The translations under genes and the position numbers were made by a program. Below, in pieces: positions 1 to 11,900 of a stretch of DNA of 64,000 bases. The notes beneath the pieces were generated by a model. The model saw only the letters and a list, made by a program, of their open reading frames with translations. It searched no databases and had not been told where the DNA came from. How positions within the stretch are numbered: the first letter of the stretch is position 1; each line of letters opens with the position of its first letter. Source of the DNA: Motacilla alba alba (taxonomy: Eukaryota; Chordata; Aves; Passeriformes; Motacillidae); assembly GCF_015832195.1 (NCBI RefSeq), contig NC_052016.1, positions 26,061,129 through 26,125,128 on the forward strand. Reading direction: 5' to 3'.

Positions 1-803
1 AAGTAAATAAACTGTCACCAGTGAGAGTTTCTCTATAGAGAATCAAATCTCATCAAACATGAGTCTCTGAACATCCTTCCTGCTACTCTGACAGCAGCTC
101 TGTCATTTTGCCAGTTTTGTACAGACACATTAAGATAACTACAAATTGTTTGAATGCTACGACACAAAGAGCAAAGGTGCTGCATGACTGTGATGCCCCA
201 TTACAATGCAGTCAGACAGAAGGGTTTGAAATACATCATGTTACTGTAATGTTTCATCAAATGAAAGAAGATGTTGGTAGGAATATGGCAGCTCTTCAGA
301 GAAAGCTGTGCCACACTAACTTCCACATCTTAAAGAAAGGTTGCTTGTCTATTATACTACAGCCTGACACACAGAGATTTCACACTTTGTACAACCAGCC
401 ATAGCCAAAAGTCACATGGCTGAAGTGCCAGTGTCTCAGAGTTGACTTTTCTGATTGGCCCCTCAATGAATTCTGCTGGCACTTTAGGAACACTAAATAA
501 ACCAAACAAACTCTGTTACTTAGCTACTGTGTATTTAGCACCTATTTTTCTTTGCATTCAAATTGTTCTGAGAAAGGATTCTTTTAGTAAACAATGTGGT
601 TTCAGGGAGCAAGAGTTCTTATTATATATGAGTGTAGACAGATAGTGGTGGGGTTTTAGCCCAGAACAGCTCTCTTAAGCAAGATTATCACAGAAAGGTA
701 AGTTTCACCAGTAATAATGTATGACCTGGTATTATGTTTAAAAGGTTGAACTATTGTTTAATAAGTGAATGTTCTTTATCAATTACCCATGAGATGTACT
801 TAC

Positions 804-1049
804 CTCTGAGCCTGAAATACTTCAGATGGTTGGCAATAGCCTGCTCAACAGATTCATCAGGGCAGATCTTAACTCCACTGGGAAACAGAATGGACCGCTT
901 CCTCCGTAACTGCAAATGCCTGTGGAACTGCTCAGCGTCCATGATGCCATTAGGCTTTTTCAAGCCAGGAGGCAGAGAAGGGTTTGCCAGCTGCCAGTCA
1001 CTGAGCTGAGGGGCTGGTGAAACATCTTTAGCCTGTCCTCCTCCTGCAG
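804..1049 (-). CDS. IMPG2: IMPG2 coding exon 2
   Basis: The acceptor is TTTCACAG at 1050-1051 (an alternative AG lies six bases further in) and the donor is AGAG|GTAAGT. The exon encodes the conserved [19 protein letters not shown] block, then a segment ending KYFRLR. The N-terminal half of the exon diverges strongly from mammals. Confidence 0.92.
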
Positions 1050-2502
1050 CTGTGAAATTAAAACCACACAAATTTTTCAGATGAGATAATGATGCAATCA
1101 TCACTATCTTCATGCCACTTCTGTGGTCTCTGAAGGAAATTTCTGTGCTTTTTTTCTGTTAACAGAACCTGTCTCTGGCTGTGATGTTATAAACAACCTT
1201 AAGCTCTTTACAATATCCCATCAAATGGTAAGATAGCATAAGGCTCTAACCCTTTGAATTCTAACGCCCTGTATTTAACTTTCTATCTGCCATTAGGCTT
1301 AAGTCAATGGGACTATATTTGTGAACAAATATGTATTTGGAAGCTTTCAGGGCTTTTCAGAAGTAAAATAATTGAGAAATAATCCTACTCCATACTTTCT
1401 TTCCATAACAGATTGTTATACCTTGCAAAAATAAAGCTGCTTGAATGGACACTTATCATCAGTAGAGACAGGTCTCTACTCTACTAGAGCAGGGGGAGAA
1501 AAAAAGAGGAATAAAAGGCCTCAACAGCTTTATGTTGGGGGTTTTTGGTGGTGGTTTTTTTGGAGGTTTTTTTTGTTTTGTTTGTTTTTTGTTTTTGTTT
1601 TTTTTTGGGTGTGTGCGTGTGTGTTTGTTGTTTTTAATTCCCTCTTATGTTTGTTATTCCACATCATTCCAGAGGAAACTTGAGGAAGCAGCTGAGGTAA
1701 GCACATGTATATTGAGATTTAGTCTGACAGTCTAATTTTCTACCCTTTAAAGTCAGTTGATCTGAAATTATTTAGCTCAACTTCTTTCACTTTTTTTCTG
1801 GAATACATGCCTGAAAAACAATCACAACCAATCATTTATTAGAGAAAGAATAGTAATAACTCTATGGCATTTGTCATCCAATAGATTATGGGTTTATTCT
1901 GCAGCTTCATAGGCAGTAGATCTTTGACTTTTATGACTGAAAGATGAAAGGCATGGTTATTTTGATGGTATATTAATAATCAGCTCTGTTGCAGAATGTC
2001 ACCAGATGGTACAGCAGAGGCAGAAAGAACATCAAAAAAAGGTCTCTAAGGCAAACCCCCAATCTTTACCCAAACTGACACATGTTCAGTGCCCATATGC
2101 ACAAGACAGAACCTTACTTTTTAAGATTCAACACAAAATGAATAAAGGAAAAAGAAAAGTTAAAAAATTACCAGCATTTAACATTTCAAAGTTGAAAAAA
2201 ATTGCCTCCTATAGCTACTTCTACACTCAAAGCAAGACAAATGTGCAATTATACCACCTGGAAATCAGTCTAAGTATTCCATATTTACACTGCTAACAGC
2301 ACAGATTTGACCAAACATTTCTCTGTATTAGCCCCCTTTGTTACAATTAAATTAGAGAGGTATTTCTAATTCTATACACTGCCATAGCTAAATTTGTAAA
2401 CAAGAACATAAGAAAGATGCCTGCATTACCTGCAACTATTTGAGGATCTGTGTTAATCATTCCCGGAAGGCAAAGAAAGATTTTCCACATGAAGCCAAAC
2501 AT
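804..2502 (-). CDS. IMPG2: IMPG2, 5' end of gene (coding exons 1 and 2, partial)
   Basis: Interphotoreceptor matrix proteoglycan 2 is a secreted/membrane mucin-like proteoglycan around photoreceptor outer segments. Two coding exons are visible: 2430-2502 (start codon at 2502) and 804-1049. Exon 1 ends in phase 1 (GCAG|GTAATG) and exon 2 starts after TTTCACAG with the two bases completing an Ala codon, so the frame joins cleanly to about 106 codons. Exon 2 carries the family hallmark [20 protein letters not shown], close to human IMPG2, and ends CTCAGAG|GTAAGT in the phase needed for the next human exon. RRKR|S at residues 73-77 looks like a proprotein-convertase site. The remaining exons (SEA and EGF domains, membrane segment) lie beyond position 1. 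It lies downstream of SENP7 on the same strand, as in human. Confidence 0.9.
1536..1632. repeat. G/T-rich low-complexity tract in IMPG2 intron 1
   Basis: Long T runs with interspersed G, grading into GTGTGTGCGTGTGTG. The open frames that cross it are artefacts. Confidence 0.85.
2430..2502 (-). CDS. IMPG2: IMPG2 coding exon 1 (signal peptide exon)
   Basis: The exon starts at the ATG and encodes [15 protein letters not shown] followed by nine more residues, a short hydrophobic leader with two possible starts (M1 or M5). The donor is GCAG|GTAATG, phase 1. The protein sequence is poorly conserved with human, so the call rests on position, hydrophobicity and the exact phase match to exon 2. Confidence 0.75.
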
Positions 2503-2550
2503 ACTTATTTGCGTAATTAAAAAAAAAATTGAAAAAAAATATAAACAAAA

Positions 2551-2556
2551 TAATCC
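2551..2556 (-). promoter_or_regulatory. Candidate CRX/OTX site upstream of IMPG2
   Basis: GGATTA on the minus strand (TAATCC on plus), about 50 bases before the IMPG2 start codon. This is the core recognised by the photoreceptor homeodomain factor CRX, fitting the retinal expression of IMPG2. A six-base motif is weak evidence on its own. Confidence 0.35.
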
Positions 2557-4892
2557 AAATCCCTTTTAGCAAAAGAGCTGTTGTCTTGACCGTAGCTTTG
2601 AACCAACCAAGAGCATTGCGCTTCTTGAAAAAGTCTTGACGTCACATATCATTATCTTTGGAGAAAGCATTAGGTAAAAAAAGTCAACCAATACATCCTG
2701 GCTCTGCTCTTTTCAAAGGCAGTATTCTGCTTTAGTGAAGAAACAAGAAAAGGTGATTGAAGTAGACTCCTTGGAGCTAGCAGATGGACTGACACAATTT
2801 TTTAATTTTAATCTGGCCAGCTAAGCTCTTTACCAGGGCTTGTCATACCATTAACAGACAGTCCAAACAAGGACAGCACCTTTCACATTTAATTAACCAC
2901 ACTTTTTCATTGGCCTTTCAATTTCTGCTCTTTTTAAAAGTCCTGCTGGCCAGAAAACATCAGGGGGAGCACACTAACCTCCAGTAGAAAGTCCCATGTG
3001 TTTTGTCTTCTGATTGTACAAATATAAACACATATATAAATACATGACTCACTTAAGCTCCATTGCATATGTAAACACTGAAGAAACCTCTCTGTGGGAC
3101 TGCTTCTTCTCGTTACAGGACTGCTGTCAAGTCTGTGCTAAAGGAGAAAGTCTAGAGCTGTTCCATCACTATCCCCTGCATCCCAAAAGCAGTGCTTCCT
3201 CCAAACATAAAGCCAGAGCAACTCATGATTCTTTCATTTCTGTTCAGGTATTACCTGACATGAGCAGCAGCAAGAAGTGAGTACAGATGGCTGATGATCG
3301 GCCAAGGAAACTGCAGGAAGGACAGAGCACAGGAAAGCAGCAGCACTCTCAGTTCCCATCCAGGGTCAGCTCACTGTGAAAACGTGTACAGAAGCTGCCC
3401 TGCAATGGCAGTCTGCATTCAGACCCCTAGGAAATCTCCTTCAGGGCTGTCTTCTGCATGGTGTTATTCAGGACTTCCCTGGTTACTGTGTTCAAATCAA
3501 CCTGAACAAACTCCCAGTTTGGCTAAAGTGACTATTTTTGGTAGTGGTTTTGTATAAGTATTTCAAATCTGGATTCCCAGATGTCTGCCTGCTAAGTTTT
3601 TACACAGAGCTCCTTAGGCAGTACAATGCTCACTTCTCTCTTCTAGCTGCTCTACTGAACTGTCAGCAATTCACATATCAGGAAATTATCAGCAGTGTTT
3701 GACATACAACACTCACAGGAATCAAATAAAATGACCTTTGTTTTTATACTCTGACATCTAACAGACTCTAGCTGATATTTTTCAAAACAGCAACATACTT
3801 TCTTAGGTTCTCCCCTCTCCACCACAAAATTCTTAAATTACACTTAAAGCTTAACCACTGAGCTGCTTGAATACCCCAAGTTTTCTTAGAATCAGACACT
3901 TTGGATCTATCAAACCATCACTGCAGACATAGTCTGGCTCTGCCAAGCTAACCACGATGCTGGCAGCACTATGCTGGCGCTATACATGGAACAGCACAGA
4001 GACAACACTGCACTGGTGCCCAGAAACTGTTTCAAAGTCCTATTCAGCATGTCTGTATAGAGACAGTAACTTCTGAGGCGAGCTTGGGTATCTTTACTAT
4101 GACCCTGGATCCAACACAGACCAGCTTTATTTTTTAATCCTTTACAGAAACTCACTCTTTCAATCTCATGAATGTTTTTGCTCATATTACCCTGCACAAA
4201 TGCAATTGGATCAAGGTTAGAAACACCACACACACGTCTAAAGGCAAAAGCTGTCTTACCTCCAGAACACATGACAACTAATCCCTTTACAGGACACACA
4301 TACTTCAGTAAAAATATGAAACCCATATTCTTCTTGGAGAGTTTTTTAGATTTACAGTATTGTTGTTTCTTTCATCAACAAAGTATGCAAAGGCACTCAG
4401 AATGTGAAGAGTATAAAAACCATCTCTGTCAAAATTTGTTTTCTATGGTATGGTTATGTCAGCTTCTGTGAAATAAAATATTTTGAACGTGTAAATTCAG
4501 TTTTATTAATATTAGTTTGCTATCAATTTTATATTCAAGTGATTTCAGCACTGAAATGTAGACTTACAACAGCTGAAAATCTCCTACATTTATTATAGCA
4601 AAAGGCATATCTAAAAGCATAATCTTTTGAAGTTTCTTAAAATAAACAAACTCTTGCAATAGATTTCTAAAATAATTGTGGAAAATTAACTCCTTCCTTG
4701 ATTTGACAAAAGCCTTTACAGTAACACTTTGTATCAGAAAACATATAATTCTTCATTTTCAGCATCCAAGTCGTATCTGTTCAAAAATATTCACGCAAAG
4801 CACTATTGTTGAATGAGGAAAAAAAAGGGAAGTGCAATTCTAGTGACATAACACACCAAGTCATCGCAGTACCTCCAAAAATAAAGAGAGTT

Positions 4893-4935
4893 TTCTGACA
4901 GTTTGCGTTTCTGACGGTTTGCGTTTCTAAGAAAC
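4893..4935. repeat. 16-bp direct repeat followed by a 7-bp inverted repeat
   Basis: CTGACAGTTTGCGTTT is followed at once by CTGACGGTTTGCGTTT, one mismatch apart. The second copy runs into CGTTTCT-A-AGAAACG, a perfect 7-bp stem with a one-base centre. Function unknown; it is probably a chance local duplication. Confidence 0.6.
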
Positions 4936-7515
4936 GTATTTTCACATAGCAAATGTAATCAGCTGAATTACAGTTCTCTACAGAGCAATGCTCACTGAAA
5001 TACTGCTACAGCACACATACCATTCTAAATAATGTCCCTATTTTTCAAATGCAATTTATTCAAATAGATGAATCCACCTGTAATTAAAAAAATGTCAGAT
5101 AAAGGATTTCTTTAATGAAAATGCCTCTAATAAAGAGCCACACCATGGCAAATACCCACTATCTCCAAACACATGAGGTTTACTATCCAGAATCTAAATT
5201 GTCTCCTTGACTGTACAAAAAAGATGGCTTTATGGCATTTGACAGGATTCATCAACAAAATTCCCAGTCAGTTTAGCAGAGACAATTAGGTTAGACAAAA
5301 CCTGTTCACTTGTTCAGTTTCTGTGGTTGCTGTGGCCAAGCATTCACAATTGTCACTTTTTGCTTGTGCTCCTGGCGTGTTCTCTGGCAAACACCTCCCA
5401 AGAATAAACAAGCTCTGAGGCTGTTTAAACTTCCAGCTGATGAAATTCAGCCCACCATAGCCTGTTGTACTGCCACGTCTCTCATCATACAGCATCAAAG
5501 TATTTTGAGCAGAAGAATTAGGAAGTGAGGTCAACCAAATTAATCTCACACTTATCAATGCTGTGCATGTAATGTAAACCTATTCCCAGCATTCCTCCTT
5601 TTCTGAACTGCGGACCAGAAATCTCTTACCTTGTTCAACAGTCAAAGATGATCCCAGTGTCTGTGCTTCTCTTTCAACTTCATTTCCAACTTCAGTTTGG
5701 TTGGGCAGAATTATTACTGTTAGTCTTGGTTTTATTCAACATATTTTCAATTCTGAGACTCTTCAAGTCTCATGCTACAATTCCTACTTTTCTATCTGGA
5801 AAATGGTTGTCTTCTTTTTTGGGTTGTTTGGGTTTCTTTTTTTGTGCAGTGCAGGATGGGTGTCAGAAGCAGTATTCTGCTTCTCTATCCTAAGAAAGAT
5901 GGAAGTGTTACTACTGTGGCTCTCAAGTTTTTATTATTTTCTAAGGTGTAGTACTTCCTAAGCACTGCAAGCTCATCTCAGGGTCAAGTTCCAGGAGGTG
6001 AGTACCACAAAAGCCCAGATGAACTGCAATTAATCCATGCCTGCAGTTCCATTGCTAAAACACAGCAGTCCCCTCATATTTAAAAACTGAACAAAAACCC
6101 CAAAAAACTTACTTGCATATTCGCTTCTCCAGTTCTTAATGAAAACTAAGTGTCTGTTTTTGTATTTTTCCTGGCAGATTTACTTCTTACAAGTTATTTC
6201 TCTTCTACCTTATTTCTTGTGTTGTGCAGTACCTTAAACAGATCTCCATGACTCAGATGTCTTCATGGAAGCAATTTTCTGGTCACACAGACAGAATGCA
6301 GCAGTTTCTTTTAAAGAAACTGATGGGTATATTTGGGTACAACTGATTGCCTTAAAACAAAAATTACAGAGCTTTGGGTTAAGAGCCTTACAGAGACTGG
6401 TTTGCTTTGAAATAACCTGTCACTCCACTCTTTCAGTTAAACAGGGCTTTATATAGGAAATAGAAATACAAGAGAAGTGCAAAAAGGTCTCTGAGTCAGT
6501 CTGGTTAAAAAGTTAACTTTGGGGAGTTCCAGCGAGTAAAAAGGAAGCATGAAGATACCTGGAATGTAGCTTCTTCCACAGAGACACTTCCTAGCATTTA
6601 CCACATACTTGGTAAATGCAAATGGCTGGAAATGGGGTGGGTTGTGACTGATGGTCCCATAATCACTGGGTGAAACATTTGGATTAAGACACGTGTACTG
6701 TGTATCTACCTTAAAAGCAGTCAGATGGCCTATGTTACTCTGAACTTGTGGGTTAATTGTAGTAGCTGGGAAAAGAATGGTAACAACCACAGTCAGCAAC
6801 TTCTGGAGATAATTTTAATATCAAATGCATTGGCATTCTCATAGCACATATATAAGAAATTTAAAAAGGCAATCCTTTTGGGTTATAAAATCAATTTAGA
6901 AAATTGCATACATTATTTTGCTTTTAAATATCTATAAACCAGTCAATCTAAAAAAGAACCAATTGCTTGGTGATAAAACCTAACTTTGCCATAAGAAAAA
7001 GCCCAAATTGTTTTTCATAAGGGAGCACTGAAAATATTATTCAGTTAAGAAAAGTGTAGAGAAAGGGAACATACTTCTGCATTGTATCTTTTGTTTTACA
7101 ATAAATACACAGATTATTCTTGTAAGTAATGCTGGTGTTGTGATTTAGGTGCTGAAAGATACAACTCTGGGATGTGAGGGAAAGATGTTGGGAGGCAGGG
7201 AAAGAAGGGGTAGTGCCAAATTACAGAATTAAACTAGAAACAAAGACAAAAAAGCCACAGTCATTGCACAAGGCTGTTCACAGCTATACAGAAGGTAACT
7301 GTGCTCAGCAAATTGTTTTAAAAGTCTCTCCTCCCAAAAAAGAATGCTTTCTGGTTTGAGAAACAAGGGGGAGTAGAGGGGTGTTGGATAACTGGACAGA
7401 ACCTGAAATAATAACTGGATTTTCCAGAAGCCAGGTTTCAGAGTTGTCTTGAGGGAAGGGGCCCTGAGAATTCTGCAATGACAAAAATGCTCATATCTTT
7501 GGGTTGCCCTCAATT

Positions 7516-7521
7516 TTTATT
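7516..7521 (-). terminator. SENP7: Possible SENP7 poly(A) signal
   Basis: AATAAA on the minus strand, about 1.33 kb past the SENP7 stop. It is the first canonical hexamer I found downstream, which would give a 3' UTR of about 1.3 kb. No transcript evidence is available. Confidence 0.35.
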
Positions 7522-8852
7522 TTAACTCTGTTGTATTTCCAGCTTTAAGAGCTCTGGTTTTGTAGACTATTTTATGACACAAGTGGTTTTGGTGGTTATC
7601 TGACACACAGTCCTTCTGAAAGGTAAGATGACACTTCAGTGAAGTTACATTGGGGAACAGAGAAAAGCATCCTTTTAGAACAGTCACCTTTTAACGTGCA
7701 GCGAGTACAGAAAAAAGTGCACACATCAAATTGTGATCACTGTTCAAGGAAAAGCTACATAAATACAAATTAAGACAATGGTGAACTTGTCCTAGTTTAT
7801 CAAATCAAGTTTGAGTTTAAACACTCAATATTCAGTCATCTTTACTCAATTCTCCTAAGCAAGGTAAAAATCCTGTTTGTCTTATATGTAAATCACATAT
7901 CTTAATGACCTTATTTTTCAGTAAAACACCTCAGACTTTTGAGGTTGTTAGGCCACAGCCTGCTTTGCCTTGCTAATGCAGGTGATGCCTTAAGATTTGA
8001 CAGAATTATTCCCCAAAATCAGGTGAACAGCACTAAAAATCTACTGCCTACACATACTGTATTGGTATGTACTTTGAGAGCAAGTTTGCTTCTAAAATCT
8101 GAAAAAAAAAACCAAACCAACCAACAAAACTTAAAAGAAAATACACTCCCAACTTTGAAGTATTTCAACAGTCACTCTCAAACAAATGTCTTCCACTAGT
8201 GGAAACACACGTTTATGAAAATGCTAGGAAGGGGGAAGATAATTTTTTTAAAAAAAGATCATCAAAACTCATGAGCCCCAAATCTTGGCAGAATTTTCTG
8301 ACACACCCAGATTACTTCTGTATATAATCAGAAACCAAACAAAAAATACATCTCTAAAGAGAGTCAACATTAAATCCTTAAAGTAAAAAAATACATAGTA
8401 TTCATTCTTTCTGTATCAGCTGCAAATCAAGAGACATAATACAAAATCCAGATTCTGTCTTCAGGCCTGACTCCTACATGACCATCCCTGTTTGTACAGA
8501 ATTATAAAGAACAGGCTCCAAAAGACAAAAGTATTTTTACATCCTTGAGGCATATACCTGTAAGCAGCTTTCATATTCCAAGAACCAACTAGCAATCCAT
8601 ATGCATTAGCTTTAACTTACATATTTACATTCTTATCTACAACCTTCTCCTTTCCCCCTTCCAGCATCTTAAGACCACACAACACCATGAAAAAAAAAAA
8701 CTTTAAATAAATACATGCTGAACAAAAAGTACTCCTTGTGCCTTTTTTTTTTTTTCTTCTCTGCAAGGCAGGGAGAGACCAAACATCACTAAGCAGAGTT
8801 CCAGTTATTTTATACAGCAGTATCCTTTGCCAGGACTGCCTTATTAGATTTA

Positions 8853-8990
8853 TTAGCTGCTGCTGCCACTCTGCTGTTGAAAGTGCAGTTGCAAGATCAG
8901 GTCTCGAATTTCTTCTCTTTTGTTTCTTATCAGCTGACGAGGGAACCAATTCTCCAGATGCAGTGGTTGTTCAAAATTAACTATGGGATT
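8853..8990 (-). CDS. SENP7: SENP7 last coding exon
   Basis: Acceptor ATCTTACCAG, phase 0, 45 codons plus stop. [18 protein letters not shown] and [17 protein letters not shown] match the human C terminus, including the final GSSS. Confidence 0.97.
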   Translation of the reverse strand, partial: NPIVNFEQPLHLENWFPRQLIRNKREEIRDLILQLHFQQQSGSSS

Positions 8991-11900
8991 CTGGTAAGAT
9001 AAAAAGGAATATTTATGGAATGAATTTGCTAACATAACATTCCTTTCCTTCAGAAAGGATTTCAAACCCTTCCACTGCTGCTGAGATTGAGGAGGCAGAA
9101 ACAAGTTTCCATACAAGACTGCCAGCCCTCAAAATCAAATTGCAGTTCCTTCATCATAATCACACATATATGTGCCCATGCCAAAAGGTATTGATGGTAA
9201 ACACCAAACAGGTTATCATCACTTCTCTTAAAGATACATCAGTATTAACACATATTGAAGGCAGATTTCATGTATTTTGACAAATATATAGCAACTATAG
9301 CAAACTATAGCAAAGAATCAAGCATACTGTGGTTGAGCATCCTGAGATTTTGCTGTCTCAAGCATGTGTTTTTTCAGTTGTGAGCATGTCTTCTGGCAGG
9401 AGACAACAAAAAGTAAGAATACTGATAACAGTTTTAGCAGGACATGAGAAGGGGAGAATTTGGAACAAAGAGGATAGCAAAATGAAATAGCTGAGAGGTG
9501 CTGGCGGATTTGGTAGTTAAGAATACAACATCACATCTGATTTGCCAAAACCAATTTCTTTTCTTCTTTCCCTCTTCAGTCTTTTGCCATGCTTATATTT
9601 TACCTCCTCCTTCCTTTGAAAAAAGTAATATATAATAAATTGAAACAGTAAACTTAAGAACACATCATGATTTGCAGTCTATGAGTCCTGGCATGTTTAG
9701 GACAAGTTATAAACACCTTGTCCCAAACCTTGCTTCTTCAAGAAGAACAAGTTCCCCATAGATGTAACACCACAGTCCCCCTTGTTAGACAATGGGCAGT
9801 TCAAAAGCTTTGGTAAGTAATTTCATTTTCCCCCTACACAAGAGCTCAACCCATCTATTAGAGAACCACAGAATGGTTGGGGATTGAAGGAACTTCTGGA
9901 GTTTTGTATCCCCAACCAGACCTTCCTGGCTTCCAGTAGAGCACCTTTCCTCATTGGGTCACCTGTCACTCAGGTCAGGAACTCTCCAGGAAGCTGTCAG
10001 GTTAAAGTCACCCCAAGGGTCCAGAGTGTGTGAGGCTGCTTTTACATGTCCAAAGGGGCCTTGTGCACTTGTTCTTGATCAGGTGGCCAACAGCAGATGC
10101 CCACTGCTATGTCACCCATGGTGCTCTGCTCTTAAGTCACTATTCAGAACCTCTCAGACAGCTCCTCATCCAGCCCTAGGCATAGATCCATGCATTCGAG
10201 CTGACCCATATGAAGGACAACTCTACCTCCTTGTGCTCTGTGCCTGTGCTTTCTAAAGAGCCCATATCCATCCATAGCACTCCTGCTATGGATGCACATC
10301 CTACGTGATGTATCCAACAGCATCCCCATGACCTGACATGATCACTGCACACAGAGCTCCAATCTCCACCCTCCCCCAATGGGTGTACCTGTGTACAGGT
10401 GCTTTGGAATGGCAATCTGTTCTCCTACAGCAGAAAAGCCTGTCCACTGCCCAAGGCCTCACACAAGGCTCTGCATGCATGGGAATCTCAGAGAATGCGA
10501 ACCACTCGCATCAAGCGTCAAACAAGCAGACCATGCAAAGGACAGAGCAAAGGGCAGTGTGCTGATCAGAGGGAGGAAGATTTGGGACACCCTAGAAGAC
10601 AGTGCCTGAAGCCCAGGATCTGCGGATATTGAAACGTATGTGCTGGAAAAGAAAAAGAGGCTCCCTTAGATTTGCTTTACACATTCCCTTTTAACAATTT
10701 CCCCTCTCCCTCTCTACGAAAACTGCTGCCTGCAGACCCACTCAAAGACCAATGCACAAGGTGACAAAGTGTTAGATACTGCAAGAAGAGATGCAAAGAT
10801 ACTTTTGTAACATCTGTAGGGCAGCAGTGCATACACAAACAGGCTCCAAACACACGCATGTAGTCAGGGATACTGCATGTGTCAATATAAAAGCAACACT
10901 AAACTACAAGGTCAGAAACATTTGAGGATAGACACATATGAGACACCAGACAGAAAGAGGAGATGAAACCCATTCTTAAATAATGGCAGGGGTCTTTCTC
11001 AAATGGTTTTGACACTTTTGACACTCGACAGCTTTTTTTTGTGTCTGGCTATTTTGCTCAGAAAATGGGTTTTTGTGGTTTAAGATAATTTGGGGGAAAG
11101 GGGAAGGTAGTTTTCATTTGTACCTGGAAGAAGCTTTCCACATACTGCAGCAAATAGACCCCACAATCACTGCTGTTATCTTGTTTAGGCACTCTGGGAC
11201 ATAGGTCAATCATTGTTGATTTACTGAATTCCCGATATGTTTTTCTTTTAGCTTCCCATTCCACTTCAAGGTACCTACAAAAGAAAGTAAACAGTGGAAA
11301 TACTTGAGGAATAACTCCCAAGCTCAATACCTTTTGGGACACCACTCAACATTGTTCCAAATATCCAATATTCCATTGCACTCAGAGGCATTTCTATCAC
11401 ATAATAGGCAATATACAAAACAAATATGCATGATGTCATTTAAAATCAGCTACTTGTGCAGAGTTTCTATAAGCTATTAGGATACCAGGACATTTTTATG
11501 CCTTAACTGTAGGAATAATTTTCTTGTCCATTACATTATTCCCAGGTTCATTCTAAGAGGACAGCAGTGCTTTTCAACCTAAGCAATCTATTAAAGCCCC
11601 CTTAAACCTCACCTTACAAAAAACTTCAGTAGCAATTGCACCAATATAACCCTTGCAATCTAAATCAATACCTTGTGCACTGTTAAGACTTGATGAAAAC
11701 CTTAGGAAAGCTTTTCTATAGTGATTGGTATTTATTTGTTACCAGGCTTTTCTATTGTTCTCATGCTTCAGTAGCAACTCACTGACTCCACATTCAGGGC
11801 TGGCTGCTGATTTTAGGGATGGGATGGAAAACCTAAGGGTCTGGTTTTCAAAGGCAGTAGTTACCAATATTTTTCTCCTGGCTTTAGCTAGACTTACAAA

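Larger units (their letters stand above)
2503..7515. other. Intergenic, between SENP7 3' end and IMPG2 start
   Basis: AT-rich sequence with no recognisable coding exon on either strand. Open frames of up to 138 codons occur (minus 3910-4326, minus 6449-6799) but show no conserved motif or splice support. It holds a short direct repeat and hairpin near 4893-4935. No CR1 copy was recognised. Confidence 0.6.

Noticed and set aside
1..750. Search for IMPG2 coding exon 3
   Set aside because: No minus-strand frame resembles the expected CQEAVWEAF block; the exon is probably left of the window.
3910..4326. 138-codon open frame on minus strand
   Set aside because: No recognisable motif, no splice or promoter support, and within AT-rich intergenic DNA; likely chance.
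6449..6799. 116-codon open frame on minus strand
   Set aside because: No family resemblance; could at most be a non-coding exon, with no evidence.
9935..10620. GC-richer stretch with several overlapping short open frames
   Set aside because: No protein motif and no clear match to CR1 or LTR features beyond the first 70 bases; left unassigned.
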